DNA from: Alphaproteobacteria bacterium
GTDB lineage: Bacteria; Pseudomonadota; Alphaproteobacteria; Rickettsiales; JADKJE01
Assembly (NCBI GenBank): GCA_016722515.1
Contig: JADKJE010000001.1
Span: 744,001 to 808,000 of the forward strand
Reading direction: 5' to 3'
Length of the DNA: 64,000 nucleotides
Shown one piece after another: positions 18,162-26,776 of this stretch. How positions within the stretch are numbered: position 1 is the first letter of the stretch; the number at the start of each line of letters is the position of its first letter. Below the pieces are notes generated by a model, which saw nothing but the letters and a program-made list of their open reading frames with translations, did no database searches and had not been told where the DNA came from. A program made the position numbers and the translations under genes.

Positions 18162-20489
18162 TTATTTGGTGATAACCATACACAAGATACCTTGCATCTT
18201 CAAACGCTCGCTTAAATCCGAAGCTTCGCTAGCACTGGCAAACGGGCCAACCCTTAAACGATAACTTTGTTTTGAGCCGTTAATATAGGGAGATGAAGTA
18301 ATAACCGGTTCAACAAACTCTAAGTCTTTCGAAGCATGTCGACGAATTTCCTGGAAGCGTGAGCGTGCAATGCCTTCATTGGCAAAGCTACCCAATTGCA
18401 ACCAAATGCCCGTACCTGAGACAGCATAAGGATCGCCACCGCCAGTATAATAAGGACTGCGACCATAAGGATTCTGATCCTGATACCTGACGACCTGATG
18501 ATTCATCACTTTAACTTGTCTGATATCTCTGTTTTGAATCACCTGAACAACACGCTGGCAATAATCAACATCGTTATCAATGGCATCACAGAAACCTTTT
18601 ACGGCGTCAACGGAAGCAAAGGGTCCAGCCTGAATATAGGCATTACCACCCTCAACCCTTGCAACAGCAGGCTCAAGGAATTTAACAGTAATTGAAGATG
18701 GCTTCGAAAGGTGACCCCAAAATTGTTCAGCTTCTTTAGCATCGGTAAAGTTACCAAGTTCTGCCCATAAATTTTCACTGCCGGGAATAACCACATTTGC
18801 CATCGGCACGGGCGATTCTGCAGAAATTTGTACGGCCTCAGAAACACCTACCCCGGGACGCGTACTGATGATATCTTTATTCATGGCAGCTTCACGGGAA
18901 TTATGAGAGACCTCTTTAGGTGCGCTAACCGGCTCCACTGGAATAACAGCAGGCTTTGTCTGGATGGTTGCTTCTTTATCAATCGAAGGCTTTTTAACGT
19001 CTTTATCAATCGAAGTTTTTTTAGCTACTGTATCATTCTTTGGTTTATCATTGCTTGGTTTATCATTCTTTGGCGAAGGGCTAGCCGTCACATTTTTATC
19101 TTTTGGAGAAACGATCTTCTCTTCTGTTGCTTGAGGGTTAGACGCATTCTTTTCCAGTGGAGTCCACGCAGAGCTAGAATTAAATGGATTGGATTCATTG
19201 ACCTCATCCGCATCGAGCACTCCATTTTTAGGAGCCGTTTTAATGTCCTTTGATGGCGATAAAGGCACCTCTAACGATGGAGTTGGCGCAGACCAAGGGG
19301 TGCCGACGACGGGGTTATCTACACCGGTTACCGCAGGAAACGCCTCGGGTTTCTCAATCAAGCTTTTCTCAGGGGCAGCAACAACAGGTGGTATGGCTGT
19401 TGCAAGTGGATCAGTACTTGATTGCTCAATCACAAGACATTCAACATCCCTCAAGGCCAGTTTGGCACAGCGATCACGAGCCGCACTTTCTTTGATAAAA
19501 GAATTTGCACGCAACACATAAGCGCCCGTTTGTCCAGGCCCCATATTGGTTTTTGTGATACTTAAGGTTAAATCTGAAAGCAATTCAGGAAAGCCATTAT
19601 TAATTTCCGCTTGTTTTTTCTTTGCTACTTCTTCATTGTCAAACAATCCAAGTTGCAACACAAATTTATTAGCGTTAGACGCATTCCATTTATCTGAATC
19701 AGCCTTCACTTCCTTAGCCGCAGAAGTAACTTTAGCAGACGAATCAACCGAAGGCGGTGTTAATCCTTGATATACATTGCCATTTGGATCCTTCAAGGCA
19801 GCTGTCTCGACTTCGCGCTCAGACATAGCCAGCACAGGTCCCTTCTCCAACAATTGGATGATAGAATCGGCATGTTTTCGTTTAGCAATATCCAATGCCG
19901 TCGCTGAATGGGCACCTTGTTTTAATAACAAGGTCACCGCGTTTGCATTACCCGCACGAACCGCTTCAGTCAAAGGGGACTCATCATTTTTATTGACATA
20001 ATTAACGCCGGCGCCATTGCTTAATAATGTTTTAAAAATAGTGGTATCTTTTAGATATGCCGCCCTCATTAAAGGTGACCAGCCCTCATTATCTGGTTGG
20101 TTGACATCCGCACCGCCTTTGATAAGCGCAGTCACGGCATCAGCATTTCCTTGGCGGACAGCCAACCCGAGTGAGGATGCACCACCCACGTCACGCAGAT
20201 TAGCATCTGCACCTGCTTTTATTAAAGCATTAATAATCTCAACATTGCCTCTGTAAGCAGCCCGCATTAAAGCTGTCGTCCCAAAATCAGATGTTGCATT
20301 TACAGCATGTCCTTTTTTGAGGAGCGACATAACTTCGGTAGAAAAATTTTGGTCAGCGGCCGCTACTAACGGATCTTTGAATTCCATTTTGGCAACTTCT
20401 GCGTCTGCAAATTCTGTGTGAAGACCGAAGCTTAGAAAGCCGACAAGCGAGGCAACGGTTACAAGACATTTGTGACGAAGTGGAGACAT
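18162..20489 (-). CDS. Secreted ankyrin-repeat protein with SPOR-like domains
   Basis: About 775 residues. A signal peptide (MSPLRHKCLVTVASLVGFLS, to about residue 30) is followed by five or so ankyrin repeats (about residues 35-230, e.g. FGTTALMRAAYRGNVEIINA). A first SPOR-like unit (about 270-365, KFVLQLGLFDNEEVAKKKQ), a long low-complexity Ser/Pro/Lys linker with repeats of PSNDKP and DKDVKKP type, and two more SPOR-like units (about 580-655 and 705-775, WLQLGSFANEGIARSRFQEI) complete it. SPOR domains bind denuded glycan strands at division sites; the combination with ankyrin repeats suggests an envelope scaffold. The ATG at 20489 is certain in practice because the longer frame would run into tRNA-Cys. 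Confidence 0.78.
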   Translation of the reverse strand: MSPLRHKCLVTVASLVGFLSFGLHTEFADAEVAKMEFKDPLVAAADQNFSTEVMSLLKKGHAVNATSDFGTTALMRAAYRGNVEIINALIKAGADANLRDVGGASSLGLAVRQGNADAVTALIKGGADVNQPDNEGWSPLMRAAYLKDTTIFKTLLSNGAGVNYVNKNDESPLTEAVRAGNANAVTLLLKQGAHSATALDIAKRKHADSIIQLLEKGPVLAMSEREVETAALKDPNGNVYQGLTPPSVDSSAKVTSAAKEVKADSDKWNASNANKFVLQLGLFDNEEVAKKKQAEINNGFPELLSDLTLSITKTNMGPGQTGAYVLRANSFIKESAARDRCAKLALRDVECLVIEQSSTDPLATAIPPVVAAPEKSLIEKPEAFPAVTGVDNPVVGTPWSAPTPSLEVPLSPSKDIKTAPKNGVLDADEVNESNPFNSSSAWTPLEKNASNPQATEEKIVSPKDKNVTASPSPKNDKPSNDKPKNDTVAKKTSIDKDVKKPSIDKEATIQTKPAVIPVEPVSAPKEVSHNSREAAMNKDIISTRPGVGVSEAVQISAESPVPMANVVIPGSENLWAELGNFTDAKEAEQFWGHLSKPSSITVKFLEPAVARVEGGNAYIQAGPFASVDAVKGFCDAIDNDVDYCQRVVQVIQNRDIRQVKVMNHQVVRYQDQNPYGRSPYYTGGGDPYAVSGTGIWLQLGSFANEGIARSRFQEIRRHASKDLEFVEPVITSSPYINGSKQSYRLRVGPFASASEASDLSERLKMQGILCMVITK

Positions 20490-20523
20490 GTGACTCTCAG
20501 CCTTTAATAATCGGTTTTGTTTA

Positions 20524-20598
20524 TGGAGGCCGGGGTCGGAATCGAACCGACGCATAGGGGATTTGCAGTCCCCTGCATTACCACTTTGCTACCCAGCC
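20524..20598 (-). tRNA. tRNA-Cys (anticodon GCA)
   Basis: Read on the minus strand. Acceptor stem GGCTGGG pairs with CCCGGCC, followed by T and an encoded CCA. The anticodon stem GGGGA/TCCCC encloses CTGCAAA, giving anticodon GCA. The T-arm reads GTCGG-TTCGATT-CCGAC. All arms are intact, 75 bases with CCA. Confidence 0.96.
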
Positions 20599-20755
20599 AG
20601 TGTACTATTTAGTCGGATAATACCCGATTTGATCTTCCTTAATAGCGGAATAACCCTCGCGGGTCAAGCCAAAACCAGATATTTCACAAGAATTCGTATC
20701 AAATCTTCAAAAAGACTATTGCCTGAAAATCAAGAGGTTGTTATCCTTACCAAGC

Positions 20756-20785
20756 ATAAAACGCCGATTTATAAAACGCCGATTT
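20756..20785. repeat. Perfect tandem duplication, 2 x 15 bases
   Basis: The unit ATAAAACGCCGATTT occurs twice in succession (20756-20770 and 20771-20785), directly upstream of the methyltransferase homologue. It lies where its promoter or leader would be; a function is not evident. Confidence 0.8.
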
Positions 20786-20804
20786 AATAGAAGGATCTAT
20801 TCGG

Positions 20805-21437
20805 ATGCAGGATTTTCTTAAAACCACCTCCCTCATGCTTACTAACCAGATATTGCCCGTTGTAGCCATACAAGAATCGCTTCAAATGGCATTTCTTGAA
20901 ACACCCCGACATGAGTTTGTGTTACCTCACTTTAAAGATGCGGCTTATATGGATGGCGTTATGCCTTGTTCCAAGAACAGAAACCTCATGCCACCGGCGT
21001 TGCTGGCAAGATGCCTTAGTTACCTGCATATCGATTCGTGTACCAATGTCTTACATCTTGGCTGCGCAAGCGGTTATACTTCGGCTCTCCTTGCCAAAAT
21101 ATCCCGAATGGTGACCGCAGTTGATAAAGACGGCGAGCTCTTAACTCGTGCCACACAACTATGTCAGAAGCTCAATCTCGCCAATGTCCGTTTTTATCAA
21201 GGCAATTCAAACGAAGGATTTGGTGAGAACCAACCTTATCGAGCCATTTTTGTTGAAACGCCCTCTTCGTCAATTTCAGAAGAAATCCTAAACCAACTTG
21301 CCCCACAAGGCCGCTGTGTTGCGCTGATTTCCACTAATAAACCATTTATTGAAATCATGGTTTATCAACGTACAAACAGTGGAATTGCGGCTCAATCCGT
21401 TTTTAAATTTGAACAAGCCCTCTTAATTCGTCATTAA
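20805..21437 (+). CDS. Protein-L-isoaspartate O-methyltransferase homologue
   Basis: A 210-residue class I SAM-dependent methyltransferase of the PCMT family. The family-typical N-terminal segment (QMAFLETPRHEFVLPHFKDAAYMD) and SAM-binding motif I (VLHLGCASGYTSALLAK), with acidic AVDKDGE after it, are seen. The protein-repair motif is not perfectly preserved, and in many alphaproteobacteria such a divergent PCMT homologue sits directly before tolC, as here. Its true substrate is unknown; an ordinary Pcm repair function is possible. Confidence 0.75.
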   Translation: MQDFLKTTSLMLTNQILPVVAIQESLQMAFLETPRHEFVLPHFKDAAYMDGVMPCSKNRNLMPPALLARCLSYLHIDSCTNVLHLGCASGYTSALLAKISRMVTAVDKDGELLTRATQLCQKLNLANVRFYQGNSNEGFGENQPYRAIFVETPSSSISEEILNQLAPQGRCVALISTNKPFIEIMVYQRTNSGIAAQSVFKFEQALLIRH

Positions 21438-21481
21438 ACCATTGCACTATTAACCAACCATTTTTAACTCAAAAGCACCTT

Positions 21482-22837
21482 ATGAAGATTCAGACTTTGT
21501 TTTTATCCAAATCTATTTTTCTAGTCATTGTGCTTATTAGCATGGGGTTCCCCACATTGCCTGCACATGCGGGAGATCTTCTACAGGCACTCACTCAGGC
21601 TTATTTGAATAATCCGCAGCTAAAATCTGAAATTGAAAATCTAAAAGCAACAGATGAACAGGCTTCTCAAGCCTTTTCAGGATGGCTTCCAAACCTTGGT
21701 GCTAATTTTCAAGCAGGCAGTGAGTCCAATAAAACAGGGTCCTTACCTAATAAATCCTATTCTACTTCTACTGAACAATTGACTTTTTCGCAGCCACTCT
21801 TTAGAGGCGGAAAAACCATGGCAGATATGGAACGTGCGGATTATGCCATTTTGTCGGGTCGTGCCAACCTAGCCAACGTAGAAGAACAAGTATTGCATGC
21901 AGCCATCAGCGCCTATATGGGGGTGTTACGGGATACAGAAATTGTCAGGCTTCATCTAGAAAATGAACAGGTTTTACAGAAAAATCGAGATGCAAGCCAG
22001 CAACGTTTTGAGCTTAAGGAAGTCACCAAAACCGATGTTGCTCAATCGAATGCCCGCTTGTCCGATGCGATTGCCAATCGTATTTCGGCCGAAGGCGACC
22101 TGCAAAAATCTAAAGCGACGTATCTAAGGGTTATTGGCGAACAACCGCAAGGGCTCTTTATGCCGTATTATCCTCCCTCCATGCCAAACTCGCTCGAAGA
22201 AGCTATCAGTGCGGCACTGGCAAACAACCCACAATTATTACAGGCACGATACGATCAAAAAGGTGCTGAAAAAACGATAGCGCTAAACCGAGCACCACTT
22301 TTTCCGCAAGTCTCCTTTAATACCACGCTATCCAATGAAGATGGTGCCGCTTATCTGGATGGCAAATCCATTGATACGCAGCGTTACTACGTTAATGTAA
22401 GCATCCCCCTTTATCAGTCAGGAGCAGAGTATTCACGTTTACGCCAGGCTAAAAAGATTGCCTCCAGCCGTTCTTACACCACGATGGATACTGAAAACCG
22501 CGTAAGGGAAGCCACCCTATCTGCATGGGAAAGCTATATGGTCTCCAAAGCATCTATTTCTTCAACCATGGAATCGGTGAAAGCAGCCACGATTGCCTTA
22601 GACGGGGTAGAGCAGGAGATGAAAGCAGGCACCCGTACATTAATCGACGTGCTGGATCAGGAGCGTGACTTATTTACTGCTAAAGTTAAATTAGTCCAAT
22701 CACAGCATGATGAAATTATAAATGCTTATTATATTAAGCAACTCACAGGCACTCTTACCGCCCAGGGACTAAACTTACCGGTGCAAAGCTATAACCCTGT
22801 TGAGAATTATAATAAAGTTAAACATGCACTTTTTTAG
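21482..22837 (+). CDS. tolC: TolC-family outer membrane efflux/secretion channel
   Basis: 451 residues with a signal peptide (about 1-30, ending PAHA). Two homologous OEP repeats of long helices and beta hairpins, starting at DLLQALTQAYLNNPQLKSE and EEAISAALANNPQLLQARYD, mark the TolC fold; ELKEVTKTDVAQSNARL and EMKAGTRTLIDVLDQERDL are the family's helix motifs. It forms the trimeric outer-membrane exit duct for type I secretion and multidrug pumps. Type I partner genes are not in the window. Confidence 0.93.
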   Translation: MKIQTLFLSKSIFLVIVLISMGFPTLPAHAGDLLQALTQAYLNNPQLKSEIENLKATDEQASQAFSGWLPNLGANFQAGSESNKTGSLPNKSYSTSTEQLTFSQPLFRGGKTMADMERADYAILSGRANLANVEEQVLHAAISAYMGVLRDTEIVRLHLENEQVLQKNRDASQQRFELKEVTKTDVAQSNARLSDAIANRISAEGDLQKSKATYLRVIGEQPQGLFMPYYPPSMPNSLEEAISAALANNPQLLQARYDQKGAEKTIALNRAPLFPQVSFNTTLSNEDGAAYLDGKSIDTQRYYVNVSIPLYQSGAEYSRLRQAKKIASSRSYTTMDTENRVREATLSAWESYMVSKASISSTMESVKAATIALDGVEQEMKAGTRTLIDVLDQERDLFTAKVKLVQSQHDEIINAYYIKQLTGTLTAQGLNLPVQSYNPVENYNKVKHALF

Positions 22838-22930
22838 GCGCAAATAGGGAAGCAAGCCAATCTCTTAAGCACCTGAGCCTTCTATTTTTCTCTTCTGTTA
22901 AGTCGTTTTTGTTATCTTTTTTTCTCTAGC

Positions 22931-22959
22931 TTGTACATTTTTAACCAGATTGGTATACT
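22931..22959 (+). promoter_or_regulatory. Sigma70-type promoter upstream of the popZ-like gene
   Basis: TTGTAC (22931-22936) and TATACT (22954-22959) with a 17-base spacer. The predicted start is near 22966, about 100 bases before the GTG of the popZ-like gene, so this gene and the following ankyrin gene can be expressed apart from tolC. Confidence 0.55.
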
Positions 22960-23063
22960 GTCTTTGTTAGTGCGGATAAACCCAAGGGTATTTTGTTGTT
23001 AATAAACAGCATTTGACTTAGGATTATTCGAAATTCATTGGACTTTAAATAAAGGAATTGCGT

Positions 23064-23714
23064 GTGAGTAATCAGCCCTTACAGGAAGATACATCCATGG
23101 AAGAATTGTTGACAACCATACGCAGTGTCATTGCGGGTGGTGATGCAGCCTCTCCCGAAAGTAAGAAACCAACATCTGCCACGGTTCCCTCGCAAGTTCA
23201 GGCTTCTAGCCCCTCCTTCCCTCAGGATGATGATGAGGTGCTCGAATTGACGGATGTTCTCAATGAGGATGGTTCTGTTACGTCGCTTACGCATGCCCCA
23301 GCCCTTGAGACACGATCAATACCTACGCCTGAAACAACACAACATAGCACTGATTCAATCAGTGCAGCCACCGATGTCCTTGACCATATTGATAAAGCCG
23401 TAGCGCAAACGCCATTTGCTAAAACTGAAAAAAGCCACCGCGATGACCGCCAATCTAAATCTTCCGGCCTTTTAACAGAAGAAGCCATTAACCAGTCAGC
23501 CGATGCCATCAGAGATCTAGTTACGACCTTCCCTAAGTTCCAACAAAGTGGCATTCATTTCCGGTCTGGAAGCACGATGGAAGATCTCGTCATTGAGGCA
23601 TTAAAGCCCGAATTAGGTAAATGGCTTAACGAACACCTTCCCGGATTAGTCAAACAAATTGTCGAAAAAGAAATTCGACGTCTTATCCCCCAAGCAGAAG
23701 ATACGCATGTTTAA
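23064..23714 (+). CDS. popZ: PopZ/DUF2497-family polar organising protein
   Basis: 216 residues. The N-terminal motif MEELLTTIRSVIAG and the C-terminal helices (MEDLVIEALKPELGKWLNEH, then VKQIVEKEIRRLIP) are the two conserved parts of PopZ/DUF2497; an acidic Pro/Ser/Thr-rich disordered stretch (about 35-130) separates them. In Caulobacter PopZ forms a polar matrix that anchors ParB and cell-cycle regulators. GTG at 23064 is chosen because AAAGGA lies seven bases upstream; the TTG at 23058 is too close. Confidence 0.82.
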   Translation: MSNQPLQEDTSMEELLTTIRSVIAGGDAASPESKKPTSATVPSQVQASSPSFPQDDDEVLELTDVLNEDGSVTSLTHAPALETRSIPTPETTQHSTDSISAATDVLDHIDKAVAQTPFAKTEKSHRDDRQSKSSGLLTEEAINQSADAIRDLVTTFPKFQQSGIHFRSGSTMEDLVIEALKPELGKWLNEHLPGLVKQIVEKEIRRLIPQAEDTHV

Positions 23715-25542
23715 GAAAAAAAATTATGTTCGTTACCTGGCTACCCTGGCTAATTTAGGTACTGTTTTTATGTTAGGCGTCTCTTCACATGGAGCCTTTG
23801 CGCAAAGTCCAACAGACTTGCCTGAATTACCACCATTGCCTGGTTTATCCGACACCTCCAATGAAAAAGATAAAACAGCCCCATCTGCAACAACGACAGC
23901 CACTAAAGATGCGGCTCCCAAAACAACAACTCTGATTACGCCTAATATCGGTATTAATAAAAATCAAGTAACGGTCATCACCCCTGCCCCGTCCTCATCT
24001 AAAAACACAAACCCGATGTTGTTGTCAACTCCGAGTGATATGACGGATGATATTAGTTCCGTCCTTAGAAACACAGAAAACGATGTGGATATTGATGCCA
24101 AAAACCTGACCAATTCGATGACCAGTAAAGCGAATACCCCTTATGGTCGCGAAACGAAAAAGACAACAGCTCCCGTTGCGACCCCTTCTGTCGATAAAAC
24201 ACCGAGTGTTGCGATTGCAGCTCCCTCAGAAAAAGGGCCTTCTCCGGCAGCAACGCCCCCGGCCAAAGCAAAAACAGAAGATAAAAAACCGGCGACCTCA
24301 ACGACCGATAAAGATACCCCCAAAACACCTGCCTCCGGTGCCGCAGAGGGAGTGATCGTCCCTCCTGCCAGCCTCGATGCCGCACGTAAAACAACGCCTG
24401 AAACAGGTCTTTTACCGGGTGAATCACTCCCCAAAGGTTCATTGCCTAATAAACCTATTCTCCCGCAAACTGGCTCAAAAAGCGCAAAGGCGGCTGCTCC
24501 GCTTGCAAAGGAAGAGGGCTTGTTCTTTTCTGATCCTGAAATCCAGGAAGAAGGACGGATGTCAACGACAGACGAAAGTGCCAATTCAAGTGGCGTACTA
24601 GAGGAGTTTATTCCCATACCCAAGCGTAAGCCTCGGTTGCAAGCCGATACATTTCTCCAGTCCCCTCGAATCAGCAAAAAAGAATATACCAAAGAAAATA
24701 AGCACCTGCCTTTAGTCGAATATGAAAAAGAACGGGATTCTATGCTTTTCAAATTGGCAGCTGAAGGCAATGTAGATGGGTTACGCGCTGTTCTCAACAC
24801 GAAGCGCGAGGTCGATATAAAAAATAATAAGGGTGATACTCCACTCATTTATGCTATCCGTGGCGGAAAAATAGAATCCGTTCGTTTCCTGCTGGCAAAA
24901 GGAGCCAATCCCAATTTGGTCACCGATCGCGGTTATACACCTTTGGTTGCTGCTTCGTATATTGGCCGCTCCGATATCGTAAGAGCGTTACTTGAAATGG
25001 GCGCGGATCCCAATGCTGTCGATAGTGCAGGTAATTTGAATATTATGTCATTGTTAGAAAAAGGACATTACGAATTACTGGAAACCTTTATTAACAAAGG
25101 GAGCGATGTTAACAAAATCCTGCTTGTCCTCTGTCGGTATGGTGACCTTAAATCGGTACATTTTATGTTAAATCATGAAGCCGATATAGCTACAAAAGAT
25201 GTGTATGGACGCACGCCACTTATGGTGGCCAGTTCATATGGAAAAACAGAACTGGTCGAATATTTATTGGGTCGTGGAGCAGACATCAACGCAACTGATG
25301 ATTTCGGTTATGATGCAGCGGCTATTGCCCAGGCTTCGCGGCAAACTGCTACGGCTGATTTGTTAACCAGCTATAAAATACAAAAGGAATTAGGGGCATA
25401 TCAAGGACAGGCCTCATCTGCTTCGTATGATTCGTCATCATCGTATTTACCAGCGGCTCCTTTGCCACGCGCACCGGAAGCCTATTGGCCAACAATGCCG
25501 ACCTACCCAACACAACCGAATCAGAATTATTCGCACTATTAA
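23707..25542 (+). CDS. Secreted ankyrin-repeat protein with a disordered N-terminal half
   Basis: About 611 residues, overlapping the end of the popZ-like gene by eight bases. A signal peptide (MFKKKNYVRYLATLANLG to GAFA) is followed by ~280 residues of Pro/Thr/Lys/Ala-rich low complexity, then ankyrin repeats from about residue 335 to 555 (NKGDTPLIYAIRGGKIESVR, YTPLVAASYIGRSDIVRALL, YGRTPLMVASSYGKTELVEY). A Pro/Tyr/Ser-rich tail ends it. It is likely exported to the periplasm or beyond. Ankyrin proteins are common in host-associated bacteria, but the signal peptide argues against direct T4SS injection. Confidence 0.75.
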   Translation: MFKKKNYVRYLATLANLGTVFMLGVSSHGAFAQSPTDLPELPPLPGLSDTSNEKDKTAPSATTTATKDAAPKTTTLITPNIGINKNQVTVITPAPSSSKNTNPMLLSTPSDMTDDISSVLRNTENDVDIDAKNLTNSMTSKANTPYGRETKKTTAPVATPSVDKTPSVAIAAPSEKGPSPAATPPAKAKTEDKKPATSTTDKDTPKTPASGAAEGVIVPPASLDAARKTTPETGLLPGESLPKGSLPNKPILPQTGSKSAKAAAPLAKEEGLFFSDPEIQEEGRMSTTDESANSSGVLEEFIPIPKRKPRLQADTFLQSPRISKKEYTKENKHLPLVEYEKERDSMLFKLAAEGNVDGLRAVLNTKREVDIKNNKGDTPLIYAIRGGKIESVRFLLAKGANPNLVTDRGYTPLVAASYIGRSDIVRALLEMGADPNAVDSAGNLNIMSLLEKGHYELLETFINKGSDVNKILLVLCRYGDLKSVHFMLNHEADIATKDVYGRTPLMVASSYGKTELVEYLLGRGADINATDDFGYDAAAIAQASRQTATADLLTSYKIQKELGAYQGQASSASYDSSSSYLPAAPLPRAPEAYWPTMPTYPTQPNQNYSHY

Positions 25543-25561
25543 CCTTAACTCCCAGGTGCGA

Positions 25562-25587
25562 GTCGATGATCCATGTCGATGATCCAT
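25562..25587. repeat. Perfect tandem duplication, 2 x 13 bases
   Basis: GTCGATGATCCAT is repeated at 25562-25574 and 25575-25587, in the spacer between the convergent ankyrin and tsaD genes. No coding role is seen. Confidence 0.75.
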
Positions 25588-25718
25588 CAGGCTATTTTTA
25601 TATCTTAATGTTGCTTTTAATATCTAAGTTGGCCCCATGGAGGCCTGCGTTCATTCATTCGACATTCTTATTAGGGGACGCCAGTACCTGGCAAGAGGTT
25701 CGAGCAGTCACTGCGTTT

Positions 25719-26744
25719 CTACTCATTATTTTCAGCCAAAGGCCAACGTGCCCTGGGGATCAATTCTAGTGAATCAGTGAGTCCACGTTTAAAACGTTCC
25801 ACCCCTGCCCAAGCGATCATTGCCGCGTTATCGGTACATAATGCTAAAGGGGGTGCTACCACTTCATAACCTTGCGTTGCCGCAACGTCACACAACCGTG
25901 AACGCAGGTAGCGATTTGCCGCTACGCCACCGGCAATAACCAGACGATTGAGTACTATCTCTTCTGTTTTCACCTGGTTCATCGCATTCAATATTCGATT
26001 GGTAATAATATCACCTACCACCATCTGAAATGACGCACAGATATCAGCGCGGATGGCTTCATTCAGAGAAGGCTGTGCATCAACCAGTCTTTTAACCGCC
26101 GTTTTAAGACCCGAAAATGAAAAATCACACCCGGGCTGCTGAATCAACGGCCTAGGTAATGCAAAGGCATGGCCGTTGCCTTTTGCCGCCAGCGATTCCA
26201 CTAAAGGTCCGCCTGGATATCCAAGCCCCAACATTTTGGCTACTTTATCAAATGCTTCTCCCAAAGCATCATCGATGGTTGTTCCCAATAATCGATAATG
26301 GCCAACCCCCTTCACTACCAATATTTGACAATGCCCACCTGAAACCAATAATAACAAATAAGGAAACGCAACTGGCTCGACTAACCTTACTGTAAGAGCA
26401 TGTCCCTCCAAATGATTGACACCTATTAAAGGCTTTTTTAAAGCATAAGCCAATCCTTTTGCCATCATCACGCCTACCATCACCCCACCAATAAGCCCAG
26501 GCCCCGCTGTGACAGCAATAGCATCAATCTGATCGAAATCCAGATTCGCTTCTGCCATGACGGCCTTGATAAGCTGGTCTAAATGATCCATATGGGCACG
26601 AGCAGCTATCTCAGGAACAACGCCACCATAGGGTAAATGCTCCAGATACTGCGACAATACCTTGTGTCCTAAAATCTGCCGTTGATCATTAACAAGCGCT
26701 ACAGCTGTTTCATCACAACTGGTTTCAATACCGAGTATATTCAT
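25719..26744 (-). CDS. tsaD: tRNA N6-adenosine threonylcarbamoyltransferase TsaD
   Basis: Transfers the threonylcarbamoyl group to A37 of ANN-decoding tRNAs together with TsaB and TsaE. The ASKHA-fold protein has 341 residues; GIETSCDETAVA, the metal-binding HLEGH in NHLEGHAL (preceded by the N-terminal HMDHL), VSGGHCQI and GGVAANRYLRSRL are characteristic. It follows the T4SS-linked genes on the same strand after a 32-base gap, which is probably chance adjacency rather than a functional link. Confidence 0.96.
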   Translation of the reverse strand: MNILGIETSCDETAVALVNDQRQILGHKVLSQYLEHLPYGGVVPEIAARAHMDHLDQLIKAVMAEANLDFDQIDAIAVTAGPGLIGGVMVGVMMAKGLAYALKKPLIGVNHLEGHALTVRLVEPVAFPYLLLLVSGGHCQILVVKGVGHYRLLGTTIDDALGEAFDKVAKMLGLGYPGGPLVESLAAKGNGHAFALPRPLIQQPGCDFSFSGLKTAVKRLVDAQPSLNEAIRADICASFQMVVGDIITNRILNAMNQVKTEEIVLNRLVIAGGVAANRYLRSRLCDVAATQGYEVVAPPLALCTDNAAMIAWAGVERFKRGLTDSLELIPRARWPLAENNE

Positions 26745-26776
26745 GGGGGCTATGTTTATAGGTTTAGTTTATGGGT

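Noticed and set aside
20490..20555. Longer N-terminus for the ankyrin/SPOR gene
   Set aside because: It would run through tRNA-Cys, and the start at 20489 gives a proper signal peptide.
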